Source: Armatimonadota bacterium (GTDB lineage Bacteria; Armatimonadota; UBA5829; DSUL01). Taken from it: a stretch of 64,000 nt of DNA. Each line of letters begins with the position of its first letter. Position 1 is the first letter of the stretch. A model generated the notes under the pieces. It made no database searches and was not told where the DNA came from. It saw nothing but the letters and a program-made list of their open reading frames with translations. Location of the stretch: NCBI GenBank assembly GCA_020846715.1, contig JADLDK010000045.1, positions 1 through 64,000 on the forward strand, given 5' to 3'. Shown piece by piece: positions 31,974 through 41,478 of this stretch. Made by a program: the position numbers and the translations under genes.

Positions 31974-33458
31974 CTACTCGCGCGGAATATTCACTTCGAC
32001 AGCGCGGACGCTGTCCTTGCGCCTGACCACCAGAATGGTCGTGTCACCTGGTTTCAGATTCTTCACAGCCGTGCGAAATTCTGCAGGCGTAGTGACTGGC
32101 TTCTGATCGACTTTTTGGATGACGTCTCCCTGCTGAAGCCCCGCTTCCGCCGCAGGCCCGCTGGAGTCTACATCCGACACTACTACGCCCTTAACATTAG
32201 CGCCCAGCCCAAGCTGGGAGCGCATATCTGCAGTCAGTGACTGAACGCTTACCCCCAGGGTCTCCCTGTTGCCAACGGTGGTAGATTCAGAGTCACCGGA
32301 AGGGTTCTGATCCGGGAAGGTCCCAACCGTTACATTCAAGGTCTTGCGCTCTCCATTGCGCACGACAACTACGGCGGCTTTTGTCCCCGGCTCAGTGCGC
32401 GCGACCATCTCGCGCAGGCTCAACGCATCCTTGATGGGCTTACCGTTAAATTCGACAATAACGTCTTCCACCTGCATGCCAGCTTTGCTCGCCGGTGTAT
32501 CGTCCGTAACACTGCTGACTATCGCGCCTTTTTCCACTTTGTAGCGCTTCGCGTCGGCCGGTTCGACATCACTCGGAGCCACGCCAAGGTAGCCCCGCAC
32601 AACTTTGCCTTTGGCGATCAACTGATCCATCACAAAGCGGGCGGTATTGCTTGGAATCGCAAATCCAATACCGGCGTTCGCACCGGACGGGGATTCAATC
32701 ATCACGTTGATGCCGATGACCTTCCCCGTAATATCCAGGAGCGGTCCGCCGCTGTTACCCGGATTGATCGCGGCATCTGTCTGAATCAGGCTGGCGTAGT
32801 AGCGCGCTCCGCCCTGCGAATCTGGAATTACGTTCTCACGCTCCAGAGCGCTGACAACGCCGACTGTCAGAGTGTTGGACAGGCCAAATGGGCTGCCAAT
32901 GGCTATCGCCCAGTTGCCTGGCTTCACTTTGGACGAATCTGCAAGTGTCGCAGCGGGAAGGTTTGTCGCGTCAATCTTCACAACAGCCAGATCGGTAGCA
33001 TAGTCCCGCAGGACCTTTCCTGGAAACTTGCGGCCATCGTCGAGCTTAACCTCAACGTTGTCCATTCCACCCACGACGTGGTCATTCGTAAGGATGTAGC
33101 CATCTGATCTGACAATTACGCCCGACCCTCCGACGGTCTGCGTGCGGGAACGGGTGCGCGGAGCTGGCACATTTCCAAATGGGAAATTGCGGAAAATGTC
33201 AGGAATGCCTGAGCTTACATTGACCTTACGCTCCGCCGTAATGCTTACAACAGAAGGCTCAACCTGAGTAGCCAGAGCGCTGAAGCTATTCTGTAACTGA
33301 AGTAGCTCTGGCGCTACCGTAGCGGTTGCAGCGGTTGCCGTACCCGTTTGCATTTTCGGAGCAATGAGCGCAGCGCCACCTACCAGGCTTACACCCAGAA
33401 TTGCCGCAGACACGACTCCTGCGACTTGAGGAGTTAGTTTGAACACCCCTTTAGACAA
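31974..33458 (-). CDS. HtrA/DegP-family serine protease with two PDZ domains
   Basis: 494 aa. An N-terminal signal anchor (VAGVVSAAILGVSLVGGAAL) precedes a trypsin-like domain with His in LTNDHVVGG (about residue 126), Asp in ATDLAVVKID and Ser in NPGNSGGPLL (about 234). Two PDZ domains follow (about 290-380 and 405-485; 'GYLGVAPSDVEPADAKRYKV' and LGVSVQSLTADMRSQLGL). It acts in the periplasm on misfolded envelope proteins. It is the third gene of an operon with an ECF sigma factor and a zinc anti-sigma factor, so it is very likely a target of that sigma factor, as degP is of sigma-E in Escherichia coli. Confidence 0.94.
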   Translation of the reverse strand: MSKGVFKLTPQVAGVVSAAILGVSLVGGAALIAPKMQTGTATAATATVAPELLQLQNSFSALATQVEPSVVSITAERKVNVSSGIPDIFRNFPFGNVPAPRTRSRTQTVGGSGVIVRSDGYILTNDHVVGGMDNVEVKLDDGRKFPGKVLRDYATDLAVVKIDATNLPAATLADSSKVKPGNWAIAIGSPFGLSNTLTVGVVSALERENVIPDSQGGARYYASLIQTDAAINPGNSGGPLLDITGKVIGINVMIESPSGANAGIGFAIPSNTARFVMDQLIAKGKVVRGYLGVAPSDVEPADAKRYKVEKGAIVSSVTDDTPASKAGMQVEDVIVEFNGKPIKDALSLREMVARTEPGTKAAVVVVRNGERKTLNVTVGTFPDQNPSGDSESTTVGNRETLGVSVQSLTADMRSQLGLGANVKGVVVSDVDSSGPAAEAGLQQGDVIQKVDQKPVTTPAEFRTAVKNLKPGDTTILVVRRKDSVRAVEVNIPRE

Positions 33459-33485
33459 CAGTGGATTCCTCCGTTATTCGTTGTG

Positions 33486-34058
33486 TTACTCGCCGACCAT
33501 CCCGCTTACGAGCGAGACAGAGAAGCCGCCTTGACTCCGTGCGTCCGAATGCACTACGCTACGCCGCGCAAATGGCGTGATTGCGGGCTCAGGGTGTGTG
33601 ACCATATCCGCCACAGAAACAAAACCTGAACCGTGTTCTGGCGTCTGGAACGCCGACACCAGACTGGCTGAGCGCTGTCTTTCGCCGAAGGCGTCGTTCC
33701 ACTCCCCATACTGAGGAAAGTGTCCAAGAGCCACCAGCAGCAGCACGGCACAGCCAAACACAGCGGCGCGCGCAGGTTCAATGCGCCCGAACAGATGAAG
33801 CTGGAGCCACTGCCATGCCTTGTGAGTAAAGGGTATCTGCGCGTAGTTCAGAGACTCCAGGAGCCTCGCTTCAAAGCCAGCCGCCGGTCGGACCGGTGAC
33901 AGCCTCGACAGCACCTGCTTCAAGCGTCTCTCACTTTCCAGCAACGCTTCGCACGCCTGGCAGTTTCGAACGTGATCACGCACCAGCATCATTTCGATAC
34001 CAGAGAGCTCTCCGTCAAGGTAAGCGGATATTAATCTGTCAATTCGTCCACAATTCAT
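33486..34058 (-). CDS. Membrane anti-sigma factor with zinc-binding N-terminus
   Basis: 190 aa. The N-terminal ZAS domain is CGRIDRLISAYLDGELSG with HVRNCQAC (H-x3-C-x2-C, about residues 27-34), which binds Zn and grips the sigma factor. One transmembrane helix is at about 95-115 (AAVFGCAVLLLVALGHF). A short periplasmic tail of about 70 residues follows. ATG 34058 is chosen because it starts right at the conserved domain; an extension to 34193 would overlap the sigma gene by 106 bases. It lies directly downstream of the sigma gene and 27 bases before htrA. Release probably follows regulated proteolysis. Confidence 0.87.
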   Translation of the reverse strand: MNCGRIDRLISAYLDGELSGIEMMLVRDHVRNCQACEALLESERRLKQVLSRLSPVRPAAGFEARLLESLNYAQIPFTHKAWQWLQLHLFGRIEPARAAVFGCAVLLLVALGHFPQYGEWNDAFGERQRSASLVSAFQTPEHGSGFVSVADMVTHPEPAITPFARRSVVHSDARSQGGFSVSLVSGMVGE

Positions 34059-34087
34059 AGTCTTTGCGTCCTCGCCGCCCTCGCGCT

Positions 34088-34744
34088 CTACTCCCGGCTC
34101 TTCTCTTCCAGGAAATCCTCCATGCTGCCGAGTTTCTGTCTCATGGATCGGCGTCCACGGTGTATTCGTGATCTCACCGTTCCGATTGAGCACTTCATAA
34201 TATCGGCGATCTCTTCGTAAGAGAGCCCCTCAATATCGGCCAGTATGACGGCTGTACGGAACGGCCTGGACAGCCCGTCCAGCGCTTTCTGTACTCTGTG
34301 ATCCAGCGTGCTCTCCAAAAGCTGGGTCTCAGGCGTTGGCTCGTCGTCCGGGAAGTCCATAGTCTGCTGATCTGGCCCAACAGGCTGATCCAGCGAAACC
34401 GGCATTCCTGCTTTTGGACGCCTGCGCAGCGTGTCGATCCAGAGGTTGGACATTATCTTGTAAAGCCAGCTCTCGAATGGATAGTCGCGGCGATAGTTGC
34501 CAAAGAATCTGAACGCCCGCAGGAACGTCTCCTGGGTCAGATCCTCTGCATCTGATCGATTGCCCGTCATTCGATAGGCTACGTTGAACGCGGCCGCGCT
34601 GTGTCGCCTGACTAACTGCTCAAACTCCCTCTGATGCCCGCTTGTGCGCTCATCGCCAACAGCTTTTGTTAGAGCTTCAGTTTTGTCGGTCACGGTGAGT
34701 TCCACATCCTCTCTTACGCGCGCTCGTTTTGGGGTGGTTCCCAT
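34088..34744 (-). CDS. ECF (sigma-E type) RNA polymerase sigma factor
   Basis: 218 aa. Region 2 covers about residues 38-105 (FEQLVRRHSAAAFNVAYRMT, 'SDAEDLTQETFLRAFRFF', 'FESWLYKIMSNLWIDTLRR'). Region 4 covers about 150-205 ('ALDGLSRPFRTAVILADIEG', LSYEEIADIMKCSIGTVRSR). There is no region 1.1 or 3. The N-terminal 35 residues are an extra charged extension; ATG 34744 is the likely start, although a GTG further in (MTDKTEALTK-like start) is possible. First gene of the sigma/anti-sigma/htrA operon controlling an envelope-stress response. Confidence 0.92.
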   Translation of the reverse strand: MGTTPKRARVREDVELTVTDKTEALTKAVGDERTSGHQREFEQLVRRHSAAAFNVAYRMTGNRSDAEDLTQETFLRAFRFFGNYRRDYPFESWLYKIMSNLWIDTLRRRPKAGMPVSLDQPVGPDQQTMDFPDDEPTPETQLLESTLDHRVQKALDGLSRPFRTAVILADIEGLSYEEIADIMKCSIGTVRSRIHRGRRSMRQKLGSMEDFLEEKSRE

Positions 34745-34835
34745 TTGTGGACAACAACAGGTATTTCCCCCGGCATTGGACTCTCTGAAGCTCGCCTGTC
34801 CGCGGATTCTCCCGGGTGCGGACAGGTTTGCCCAG

Positions 34836-34865
34836 ATAATCGTTTAGACTCCAAATCTCAGTCAA
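34836..34865 (-). promoter_or_regulatory. Candidate promoter of the sigma/anti-sigma/htrA operon
   Basis: Minus strand TTGACT (34865-34860), 18-base spacer, GATTAT (34841-34836). Transcription would start about 85 bases before the sigma gene. A GGGAAC further upstream could be an ECF-type -35 for autoregulation, but its -10 is not convincing. Confidence 0.4.
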
Positions 34866-34983
34866 ACGTTTACGCCTGATACCATTACAACAGCGTAGGA
34901 GGTTGTCTGGTTCGTTCCCTGTTGCGTCAAGATGCCTGCATATCCTCCAAAACTTACAATAGACCTGAGCATCGCCTCAGCGC

Positions 34984-34989
34984 TATAAT
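34984..34989 (+). promoter_or_regulatory. -10 element almost touching the recG start
   Basis: Perfect TATAAT at 34984-34989, only 8 bases before the recG ATG at 34998. Transcription would start at or within about 2 bases of the start codon, giving a leaderless mRNA. No good -35 is seen at the normal distance. Confidence 0.45.
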
Positions 34990-34997
34990 AATGAGCC

Positions 34998-37136
34998 ATG
35001 CGCAGTTCTGCTCCGGGCACACAACTATCGCCCTCTCACGCTCCAGGCCACCGATCTTCTGGTAGTCTTGAAACGAATGTTCAGTTTTTGAAAGGGGTCG
35101 GGCCTTCACTCGCCCGCACGCTCGAGAAACTCGACATTCACACTGTGCGCGACCTTCTGGAGTATTACCCCGCGCGCTATGAAGATCGAACCCGTCTGGA
35201 GTGTGTCTCTCGCCTGCGCGATGGGCAGTATGCCACTCTGCGGCTACGCGTGACCGACGTGGACGCCCGCCAGGCTGCTCGCCGCCGGCTGAACATCATA
35301 CGCGTGGCAGCGGAAGATGAAACGGGGACGCTGGTCCTTGTTTTTTTCAACCAGTCGTGGTTGAAAGAGCGCTTTGTCAGACTGCGTGGCTCTGAAATCA
35401 TCGTCTATGGCCAGGTGCGCTACGGGCAGTTCGGCTCTGAAATGAACGCACCGGATGTAGAAGTGCTTGCCGAGGGTGACTCTGACCCCTGGTCGTATGG
35501 CCGGTTTGTCCCTGTCTATCGTCTGACGGAGGGACTCACCCAGACCAGAATGCGCCAGCTTCTTCAGAGATGTGTGCAGCAGTATGTACAAGATATGCCA
35601 GAAAACTTGTCCACGCAGTTGCGCTCGGATCTGAATCTGATGGACGTTGTGTCCGCGCACCGGGCCATTCACTGGGCACAGTCCGAAGAAGAGAACGCTG
35701 CCGCGCGAAGGCGGCTGGTATTTGAGGAGTTTCTGTATCTGCAGGTGGCGCTGGCTCAGATGAGGCACGCTGAGGGTGAGGGGCTTCAGGGTATTGCTTT
35801 CAAGGCGGACCCAGGCGCGCTTGGCGCTCTGCAGCGTACGCTCCCATTCATTCTCACGAACGCTCAGAAGCGTGTGATCACGGAAATATGGGCGGACATG
35901 GGCCGCCCGCACCCGATGAACCGGCTGGTTCAGGGAGACGTTGGTTCCGGAAAAACTGTGGTCGCGCTGGGCGCTATGTTGCTGGCGTCGCGAAATGGCT
36001 ACCAGAGCGCGTTGATGGCGCCGACTGAAGTTCTGGCCGAGCAACACTTCTTCAACGTCGAGCGCCTCGCTGAAGATTTGGGGCTTCGCGTGGATGTTCT
36101 GTTCGGGAGCATGCCCGTCAAGCTCAAGCGCAACGCCCTCGCGAGCCTTGAGGCGGGGCATACGGATATTCTCATCGGAACACATGCGCTGGTTCAGGAG
36201 GGTGTCAATTTCTACCGCCTTGGGCTGGTTGTTGTTGATGAGCAGCACAAATTCGGTGTGAAGCAGCGCGCCGCGCTGAGGCAGAAGGGGGAGAACCCGG
36301 ACATGCTCGTCATGACAGCCACACCGATTCCAAGAACACTGACTATGACAGTGTACGGCGACCTGGACATTTCCATACTCGATGAGCTTCCCTCCGGTCG
36401 AAAGCCGGTAAAGACACACCACAAGCCACTCCAGCAGCGCTCTCGGGTCTATGAGGGTGTGCGCTCTATTCTTCAGAAGGGCGGGCAGGCCTTTGTCGTG
36501 TGCCCGCTTGTTTCGGATTCTGAGAAAGTGATGGCGCGCGCCGCCAGCGATCTGGCCGAAGATCTCCAGCAAAATGTCTTTCCCGAGTACAGGGTGGGAC
36601 TTCTTCACGGGCAGATGAAGCGCGACGAAAAGCAGGCCGCCATTGAGGCTTTCCGCGCTCATACCTGCGATGTGCTGGTGGCCACCACCGTCGTTGAAGT
36701 TGGCGTGGACGTGCCCGGGGCCAACGTCATAGTGGTCGAAAATGCGGAGCGCTACGGGCTGGCGCAACTGCATCAGCTTCGCGGGAGGGTGGGGCGCTCA
36801 GATCAGCAGGCTTTTTGCGTGCTTTTGTCGGACACTACCTCAGAAGATTCGTCTCAGCGCATGGCGGTTATGGAGTCAACCAACGATGGCTTTCAGATTG
36901 CGGAGCAGGACCTGCTGATTCGGGGTCCTGGAGAGTTTTTTGGCACGAAGCAGTCTGGGCTGCCAGCGTTCAAGATCGCTGACGTGATTCGAGATGTGCC
37001 AATTCTTGAGATTAGCAGGGCAAAAGCGGCGGAGATCGTCGCTTCCGACCCGCACCTGAAAAAACAGGAGCATCGCGGCATTCGGGAAGTTGTCGCTCGC
37101 AAGTACCGCGAGCAGCTCCTGGAGACAGTCGCCTGA
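34998..37136 (+). CDS. recG: ATP-dependent DNA helicase RecG
   Basis: 712 aa. An N-terminal wedge/OB domain (about residues 30-250; 'LKGVGPSLARTLEKLDIHTV', DLLEYYPARYEDRT, 'VFFNQSWLKERFVRLRGSEI') is followed by SF2 helicase motifs: Walker A QGDVGSGKTVVALGA (about 313-327), motif Ia APTEVLAEQHF, DEQHKFG (motif II, DEQH), TATPIPRT (motif III), 'ATTVVEVGVDVPGANVIV' and QLRGRVGRSDQQ (motif VI). It reverses stalled replication forks and acts in recombination. The first about 25 residues before the conserved region are Ser/His-rich. There is no better internal start, and the TATAAT just upstream suggests a leaderless transcript. Normal length for the family. Confidence 0.96.
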   Translation: MRSSAPGTQLSPSHAPGHRSSGSLETNVQFLKGVGPSLARTLEKLDIHTVRDLLEYYPARYEDRTRLECVSRLRDGQYATLRLRVTDVDARQAARRRLNIIRVAAEDETGTLVLVFFNQSWLKERFVRLRGSEIIVYGQVRYGQFGSEMNAPDVEVLAEGDSDPWSYGRFVPVYRLTEGLTQTRMRQLLQRCVQQYVQDMPENLSTQLRSDLNLMDVVSAHRAIHWAQSEEENAAARRRLVFEEFLYLQVALAQMRHAEGEGLQGIAFKADPGALGALQRTLPFILTNAQKRVITEIWADMGRPHPMNRLVQGDVGSGKTVVALGAMLLASRNGYQSALMAPTEVLAEQHFFNVERLAEDLGLRVDVLFGSMPVKLKRNALASLEAGHTDILIGTHALVQEGVNFYRLGLVVVDEQHKFGVKQRAALRQKGENPDMLVMTATPIPRTLTMTVYGDLDISILDELPSGRKPVKTHHKPLQQRSRVYEGVRSILQKGGQAFVVCPLVSDSEKVMARAASDLAEDLQQNVFPEYRVGLLHGQMKRDEKQAAIEAFRAHTCDVLVATTVVEVGVDVPGANVIVVENAERYGLAQLHQLRGRVGRSDQQAFCVLLSDTTSEDSSQRMAVMESTNDGFQIAEQDLLIRGPGEFFGTKQSGLPAFKIADVIRDVPILEISRAKAAEIVASDPHLKKQEHRGIREVVARKYREQLLETVA

Positions 37137-37170
37137 TGCGCAAACATACAGAGGAACAGGAGCCATTGCC

Positions 37171-37674
37171 ATGACAACAGCAGTCTATCCCGGCAGCTTC
37201 GATCCCGTAACCAGCGGACATCTGGACATTATCGAGCGGGCCGCCCATCTTTTTGACAAAGTCATTGTGGCTGTCGCTCCCAACACGCAGAAGAATCCTC
37301 TTTTCACCACCCAAGAGCGTCTGAGCCTGCTCAGAAAAGTCTGTGAATCTTTTTCAAATGTATCTGTGGACTGCTTCTCCGGACTTCTGGTAAACTACGC
37401 CTTGGCCCACGGCGCCCGTGCCATTGTCAAGGGGTTGCGCGCTGTGTCGGATTTTGAGTTTGAACTGCAGATGGCTCAGATGAACCGCCGCCTCGCCCCG
37501 GAGGTTCACACGGTCTTTATGATGACAACAACCGAACACTCCTATCTTAGCTCCAGTATCGTGAAGGAGATTGCGGCGCTGGGTGGAAGCGTAAAGGGGT
37601 TGGTGCCGGGAGTTGTGGAGGACTTCCTGATCAAAAAATTGCAGACCGAGATTGCCTTAGGAGAGCGAGAATGA
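37171..37674 (+). CDS. coaD: Pantetheine-phosphate adenylyltransferase (CoaD)
   Basis: 167 aa, standard length. Transfers AMP to 4'-phosphopantetheine in coenzyme A synthesis. Nucleotidyltransferase motif GSFDPVTSGHLDII (residues about 8-21, T/HxGH); 'VKGLRAVSDFEFELQMAQMN' (phosphopantetheine site) and 'TEHSYLSSSIVKEIAALGG' (ISSS-type loop). ATG 37171 fits; an upstream extension to 37090 would overlap recG. The stop overlaps the next ATG by 4 bases (ATGA). Confidence 0.96.
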   Translation: MTTAVYPGSFDPVTSGHLDIIERAAHLFDKVIVAVAPNTQKNPLFTTQERLSLLRKVCESFSNVSVDCFSGLLVNYALAHGARAIVKGLRAVSDFEFELQMAQMNRRLAPEVHTVFMMTTTEHSYLSSSIVKEIAALGGSVKGLVPGVVEDFLIKKLQTEIALGERE

Positions 37675-38234
37675 TCGATCAACATCACGTGGTAACGGGC
37701 TTGCCGTCGTCCGGACTGAACCGGGACTCGGCGACGCCAGTGGACATCATCAAGCTGCTGGACAGACTGGAGCAGCTTGTCGAAGATTCCATGCAAATCT
37801 TTGGCAGAGCGATGTGGGTCAACGCAGATGAATTCTTCGTCTATACCAACAAGATTCGCGCTTTTCTTCCCGAGGATCTCAAGCGCGCCAACCGCATGTC
37901 TCGCGACAGCGAAAAGCTCCTGGAAGAGACCAAAGACGAAGTGCGCCAGACGATGGACAGTGTGAGACAGGAGGCCGATCGTTATCTGCAGGACGCCCGT
38001 GAGCGCGCTCAGCAGATGGTTTCTCAGAGTGAAGTAACGCGCCAGGCAAACGCCGAAGCTCTCCGTGTTGTTGAGGCTGCCGAGAAGCGGGCTGCCGAGA
38101 TTCGGTTTGGGGCTGATCAGTATGCAAAAGAGGTTCTGGCGAGCCTTGATGCCTTTCTGGGGAGAATAATGGGCACAATAGACCGTGGTCGCCAAAAACT
38201 CGATCATAAGGATGTCCGCGCTGTGAAGCCGTGA
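37671..38234 (+). CDS. Coiled-coil DivIVA/AtpF-like protein of unknown function
   Basis: 187 aa, largely helical and charged. Residues 28-60 read '[23 protein letters not shown]'. A long coiled coil follows (about 75-150; '[18 protein letters not shown]', [17 protein letters not shown], '[17 protein letters not shown]') with the heptad-rich composition of DivIVA-tail or ATP-synthase-b-like proteins. No membrane helix. Homologues stand next to coaD in several Terrabacteria. It is translationally coupled on both sides (ATGA with coaD, GTGA with pta). The exact role is unknown; a cell-division or scaffold function is only a guess. Confidence 0.78.
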   Translation: MIDQHHVVTGLPSSGLNRDSATPVDIIKLLDRLEQLVEDSMQIFGRAMWVNADEFFVYTNKIRAFLPEDLKRANRMSRDSEKLLEETKDEVRQTMDSVRQEADRYLQDARERAQQMVSQSEVTRQANAEALRVVEAAEKRAAEIRFGADQYAKEVLASLDAFLGRIMGTIDRGRQKLDHKDVRAVKP

Positions 38235-39274
38235 CTACAGCGATAAAACCAACAGTACTCGACTGTCTCTTTGAGAAGGCCCGGGCGCTCCAGCGGCGTA
38301 TTATTCTGGCAGAAGGGGGCGATGAGCGCATTGCCCAGGCTGCCGTAGAGGTGGCGCGCCAGGGCTTGGCTCGCCTGGTTGTTCTGGGCGAACCGGATGT
38401 TGTTGCAGCTCAGATCCGAAGCCTGGGTGGCAGCACAGGTGACATCGAAATAATCGATCCAGCAACCTCCGAGAGCACGGCGCGCTATGCTGAGCTTCTC
38501 TACCAGCTTCGTCAGCACAAGGGTATGGAGCGGGAAGAGGCCCTGCGACTTGCTGGAAAGAACCTCTACTATCCTGTACTGGCCATAAAGGCAGGGGATG
38601 CGGATGGGCTGGTCTCCGGCGCGACCCATGCCACTGCCGACATCGTGCGTCCTGCCTTGCAGGTCCTGAAAACCGCTCCGGGTTTCTCACTTGTCTCAAG
38701 CTGTTTTCTGATGCTGCTTCCGGATACGTCGTTTGGCGTCAATGGAGCTCTGATATATGCGGACTGCGGGCTTGTGATTGATCCTGACGAGCGGCAGCTT
38801 GCCGAAATCGCTATCAGCGCCGCGCGTTCGTTCAGGCAGTTAGTGGGGCCGGATCCACGCATCGCAATGTTGAGCTTCAGCACCAAGGGAAGCGCCCAGC
38901 ATGAGTGGCCGACCAAAGTCGCCCATGCCACGGCTATTGTGCGGGAGCGGGAGCCGGATCTTCTCATAGACGGAGAGTTGCAGGCGGACGCCGCGCTTGT
39001 GCCATGGGTTGCGGGAAAGAAGGCGCCGGGCAGTCCAGTCGGCGGCAAGGCCAATGTGCTGATCTTTCCGAATTTGGCCGCTGGTAACATAGCCTACAAG
39101 CTGACTGAGCGCCTTGCCAAAGCCACAGCGCTCGGGCCGATTTTGCAGGGAGTGGCGCGCCCCGTGAACGATCTGTCCCGAGGCTGCTCGGCCAGTGATA
39201 TTGTGCAGATGGTGGCGATCACGGCGTGTCAGGCGGAAGACTCCGTTGCGCACGCCCCTTCTGTTGCGTCTTAG
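38231..39274 (+). CDS. pta: Phosphate acetyltransferase
   Basis: 347 aa short-type phosphotransacetylase (no N-terminal DRTGG/BioD domain). Converts acetyl-CoA and phosphate to acetyl phosphate. Begins with '[21 protein letters not shown]'; '[22 protein letters not shown]', '[19 protein letters not shown]', [21 protein letters not shown] and [15 protein letters not shown] are the conserved PTA_PTB regions. GTG start with 4-base overlap to the preceding gene. With ackA 97 bases downstream it makes the acetate/ATP branch that anaerobes use alongside H2 production. Confidence 0.95.
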   Translation: MTTAIKPTVLDCLFEKARALQRRIILAEGGDERIAQAAVEVARQGLARLVVLGEPDVVAAQIRSLGGSTGDIEIIDPATSESTARYAELLYQLRQHKGMEREEALRLAGKNLYYPVLAIKAGDADGLVSGATHATADIVRPALQVLKTAPGFSLVSSCFLMLLPDTSFGVNGALIYADCGLVIDPDERQLAEIAISAARSFRQLVGPDPRIAMLSFSTKGSAQHEWPTKVAHATAIVREREPDLLIDGELQADAALVPWVAGKKAPGSPVGGKANVLIFPNLAAGNIAYKLTERLAKATALGPILQGVARPVNDLSRGCSASDIVQMVAITACQAEDSVAHAPSVAS

Positions 39275-39370
39275 GCGCTTTGTTGCATTGTATGCTCGCC
39301 AGTGTTGGCGCAAGCTGATTAGGACTTGCCCTCAATGACCGATGGCGGCGGTCGTCCTGGCGGAGTAGAA

Positions 39371-40579
39371 ATGATCATATTCGTTCTTAACAGCGGTTCT
39401 TCTTCTCTGAAGTACCAACTCTTTGACATGCGCTCGGAGAAGGTGCTTGCGACGGGGCTGGCTGAGCGCGTGGGGCAACCTTCTCAGGTGGGCAGGCTCG
39501 TCAATCGCCCTACCGGTGGCGCTGAACACGTTCTGGAACAGCCGTTTTCCGGGCATCGTGAAGCTCTCGACTGTGTCTTCGATCTGTTGCTGGAAGGGAC
39601 TCTGGAGAGTATCGATCAGATAGATGCGGTCGGGCATCGGGTGGTCCACGGAGGCGAGAGTTTCACACGGTCCGTGCGCCTGACGCCTGAAATCCTGGAA
39701 GAGCTGCACGGTCTCTCACACCTGGCGCCATTGCACAATCCCGCAAATGTCACCGGTATCCGGGCGTGTTTTGAAAGGCTTCCCTCTGCTGCGCAAATAG
39801 CGGTTTTCGACACAGCCTTTCACTCAACAATGCCTCCCGTATCTTATATGTATGCTTTGCCCTACCACTTGTACACCGATCTCAAAGTGCGGCGCTACGG
39901 CTTTCACGGAACATCTCACCAGTATGTGAGCGCGCGCGCTATTGATCTCCTGGGGCGCGCTGCGCCCTCGCGGATCGTCACCTGTCACCTTGGAAATGGC
40001 TGCAGCATGACGGCTGTGCGTGACGGCGTTGCGGTGGACACCTCTATGGGCATGACGCCCGCCGAAGGGCTGGTGATGGGAACGCGCTGCGGCGATATCG
40101 ATCCGGCTGTGCTCACTTTTCTGATGGAAACTCAGGGCTGGGGTCCGGAGCGCATCGATGAGCTTATCAACAAAGAGAGTGGGCTGCAGGGACTCTCTGG
40201 TGAGTCTAACGACATGCGCGATCTCACTGATCTGGCGGCGCAGGGCCATGAGCGCGCCAAACTGGCAGTCGACGTTTTCTGTCACCGGGTGCGAAAATAC
40301 ATTGGGGCATATGCTGCGGAGATGGGTGGCCTGGACGCTGTCGTATTTACGGGTGGCATTGGCGAGAACAGCTCTGTCGTTCGGGCAAAATGCTGTGACG
40401 GTCTGGAGTTTCTCGGCGTTGAACTGGACGATGAGCTCAATCAAGACCGGGTTCGCGGCGAACGCGACATCAGTCGGCCCGGCAGCCGGGCGCGTATAAT
40501 GGTTATTCCAACCAATGAAGAGCTGGTCATCGCGCGGGAGACAGCCAGGCTTGCCGCAGAGGCGCTTGTGGGCGGGTGA
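39371..40579 (+). CDS. ackA: Acetate kinase
   Basis: 402 aa. Converts acetyl phosphate and ADP to acetate and ATP. Motifs: N-terminal FVLNSGSSSLKYQLFDM (phosphate 1 region), HRVVHGGESF, 'RRYGFHGTSHQYVS', HLGNGCSMTAVRDGVAVDTS and 'VFTGGIGENSSVVR' near the C-terminus; all belong to the ASKHA acetate kinase signature. ATG 39371 gives the canonical start; extension to 39326 has no support. Same operon direction as pta. Confidence 0.96.
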   Translation: MIIFVLNSGSSSLKYQLFDMRSEKVLATGLAERVGQPSQVGRLVNRPTGGAEHVLEQPFSGHREALDCVFDLLLEGTLESIDQIDAVGHRVVHGGESFTRSVRLTPEILEELHGLSHLAPLHNPANVTGIRACFERLPSAAQIAVFDTAFHSTMPPVSYMYALPYHLYTDLKVRRYGFHGTSHQYVSARAIDLLGRAAPSRIVTCHLGNGCSMTAVRDGVAVDTSMGMTPAEGLVMGTRCGDIDPAVLTFLMETQGWGPERIDELINKESGLQGLSGESNDMRDLTDLAAQGHERAKLAVDVFCHRVRKYIGAYAAEMGGLDAVVFTGGIGENSSVVRAKCCDGLEFLGVELDDELNQDRVRGERDISRPGSRARIMVIPTNEELVIARETARLAAEALVGG

Positions 40580-40690
40580 TATATTGCTTTTGTGAGCAGG
40601 CAGAGACCCTCTTGCGTTAACCTCGAGCTGGATGTTTAGTGCGGCATAATGTCCAGATATGTTTAAGGTTTGCACTGGAACGCTAACACA

Positions 40691-41260
40691 ATGAAGCTCG
40701 ATCTGACGGAAATTGCACATTCCCTGGGAATGAATTATACTTATGAGGTTGACGATGAAGCGTCGGATGACATCGCGACTGGTCTCGCCGCCTCAGAAAT
40801 CAATCTCCGCAGTCCGGTTCTCGGAAAGCTGACTTTTTCGAACACGGGTCGGTTACTGCTCGCTCGTGGGAAGATATCCACTTCGACAGAAATGGAGTGT
40901 GTTCGCTGCTTGACACGCTTTCCATGGCAGGCCGATCTGCAGATAGAGGAACAGTTTCCGCTGCATCCACTGGCGGGGTCAGGCAAGTTCGACGAAGCTC
41001 TGGAAGATGACGACCTGATGGTTGATGGGGACCTGGATATGGCCGATGTCGTATTCCAGGAAAACACCCTGGATCTAACTGAGTTGATTCGTCAAAATCT
41101 CCTGGTGAATGCTCCTCTGGCTGTATTGTGTAAAGCAGACTGCCGAGGGCTGTGTTCTCAGTGCGGGCGCAATCTGAATGAGGGCGACTGCGGGTGCTCA
41201 GGGGAAGCGGACGCGGAGCGGCACCCCTTCTATGAGGCGTTGCAGAACTGGAAGTCTTAG
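40691..41260 (+). CDS. YceD/DUF177-family protein (23S rRNA accumulation type)
   Basis: 189 aa. Has the family pattern CVRCL (about residue 73), a middle acidic stretch (DEALEDDDLMVDGDLDMADV) and the C-terminal zinc-ribbon-like CKADCRGLCSQCGRNLNEGDCGC region (about 151-173, shown here with its cysteine pattern C-x3-C-x3-C-x2-C-x6-C-x-C). The family is always just upstream of rpmF and is needed for normal 23S rRNA levels or 50S assembly. ATG 40691 begins the conserved MKLDLTEIAHSLG. Confidence 0.88.
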   Translation: MKLDLTEIAHSLGMNYTYEVDDEASDDIATGLAASEINLRSPVLGKLTFSNTGRLLLARGKISTSTEMECVRCLTRFPWQADLQIEEQFPLHPLAGSGKFDEALEDDDLMVDGDLDMADVVFQENTLDLTELIRQNLLVNAPLAVLCKADCRGLCSQCGRNLNEGDCGCSGEADAERHPFYEALQNWKS

Positions 41261-41311
41261 GCAAACATGCCGGTCGGCGGCGCTTGCTGCCGCGCGTCTG
41301 CGCGCTGTGAT

Positions 41312-41339
41312 TTGACAGAGCCTATCCAGTTTCTGATAA
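41312..41339 (+). promoter_or_regulatory. Candidate promoter upstream of rpmF-plsX-fab genes
   Basis: TTGACA at 41312-41317, 16-base spacer, TGATAA at 41334-41339 (or GATAAA with 17). A leader of about 135 bases would precede rpmF, containing no obvious riboswitch. Confidence 0.45.
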
Positions 41340-41478
41340 ACTGCGTGCTGCGCAGGGTAAGTTGTTGACTGAGTGACACTTTCGTAGGGGCGCGACAGGC
41401 CCTGTATGGAAAGGACGAACGGCGCAGGCTTCGTGGCCGATACCGCCTGCTATCAACCGTTCTTGTTGGAGACAGACA

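Noticed and set aside
35244-36773. Long minus-strand frame (509 codons) opposite recG
   Set aside because: Antisense shadow of a conserved helicase gene; His/Gln/Arg-rich and without any recognisable motif.
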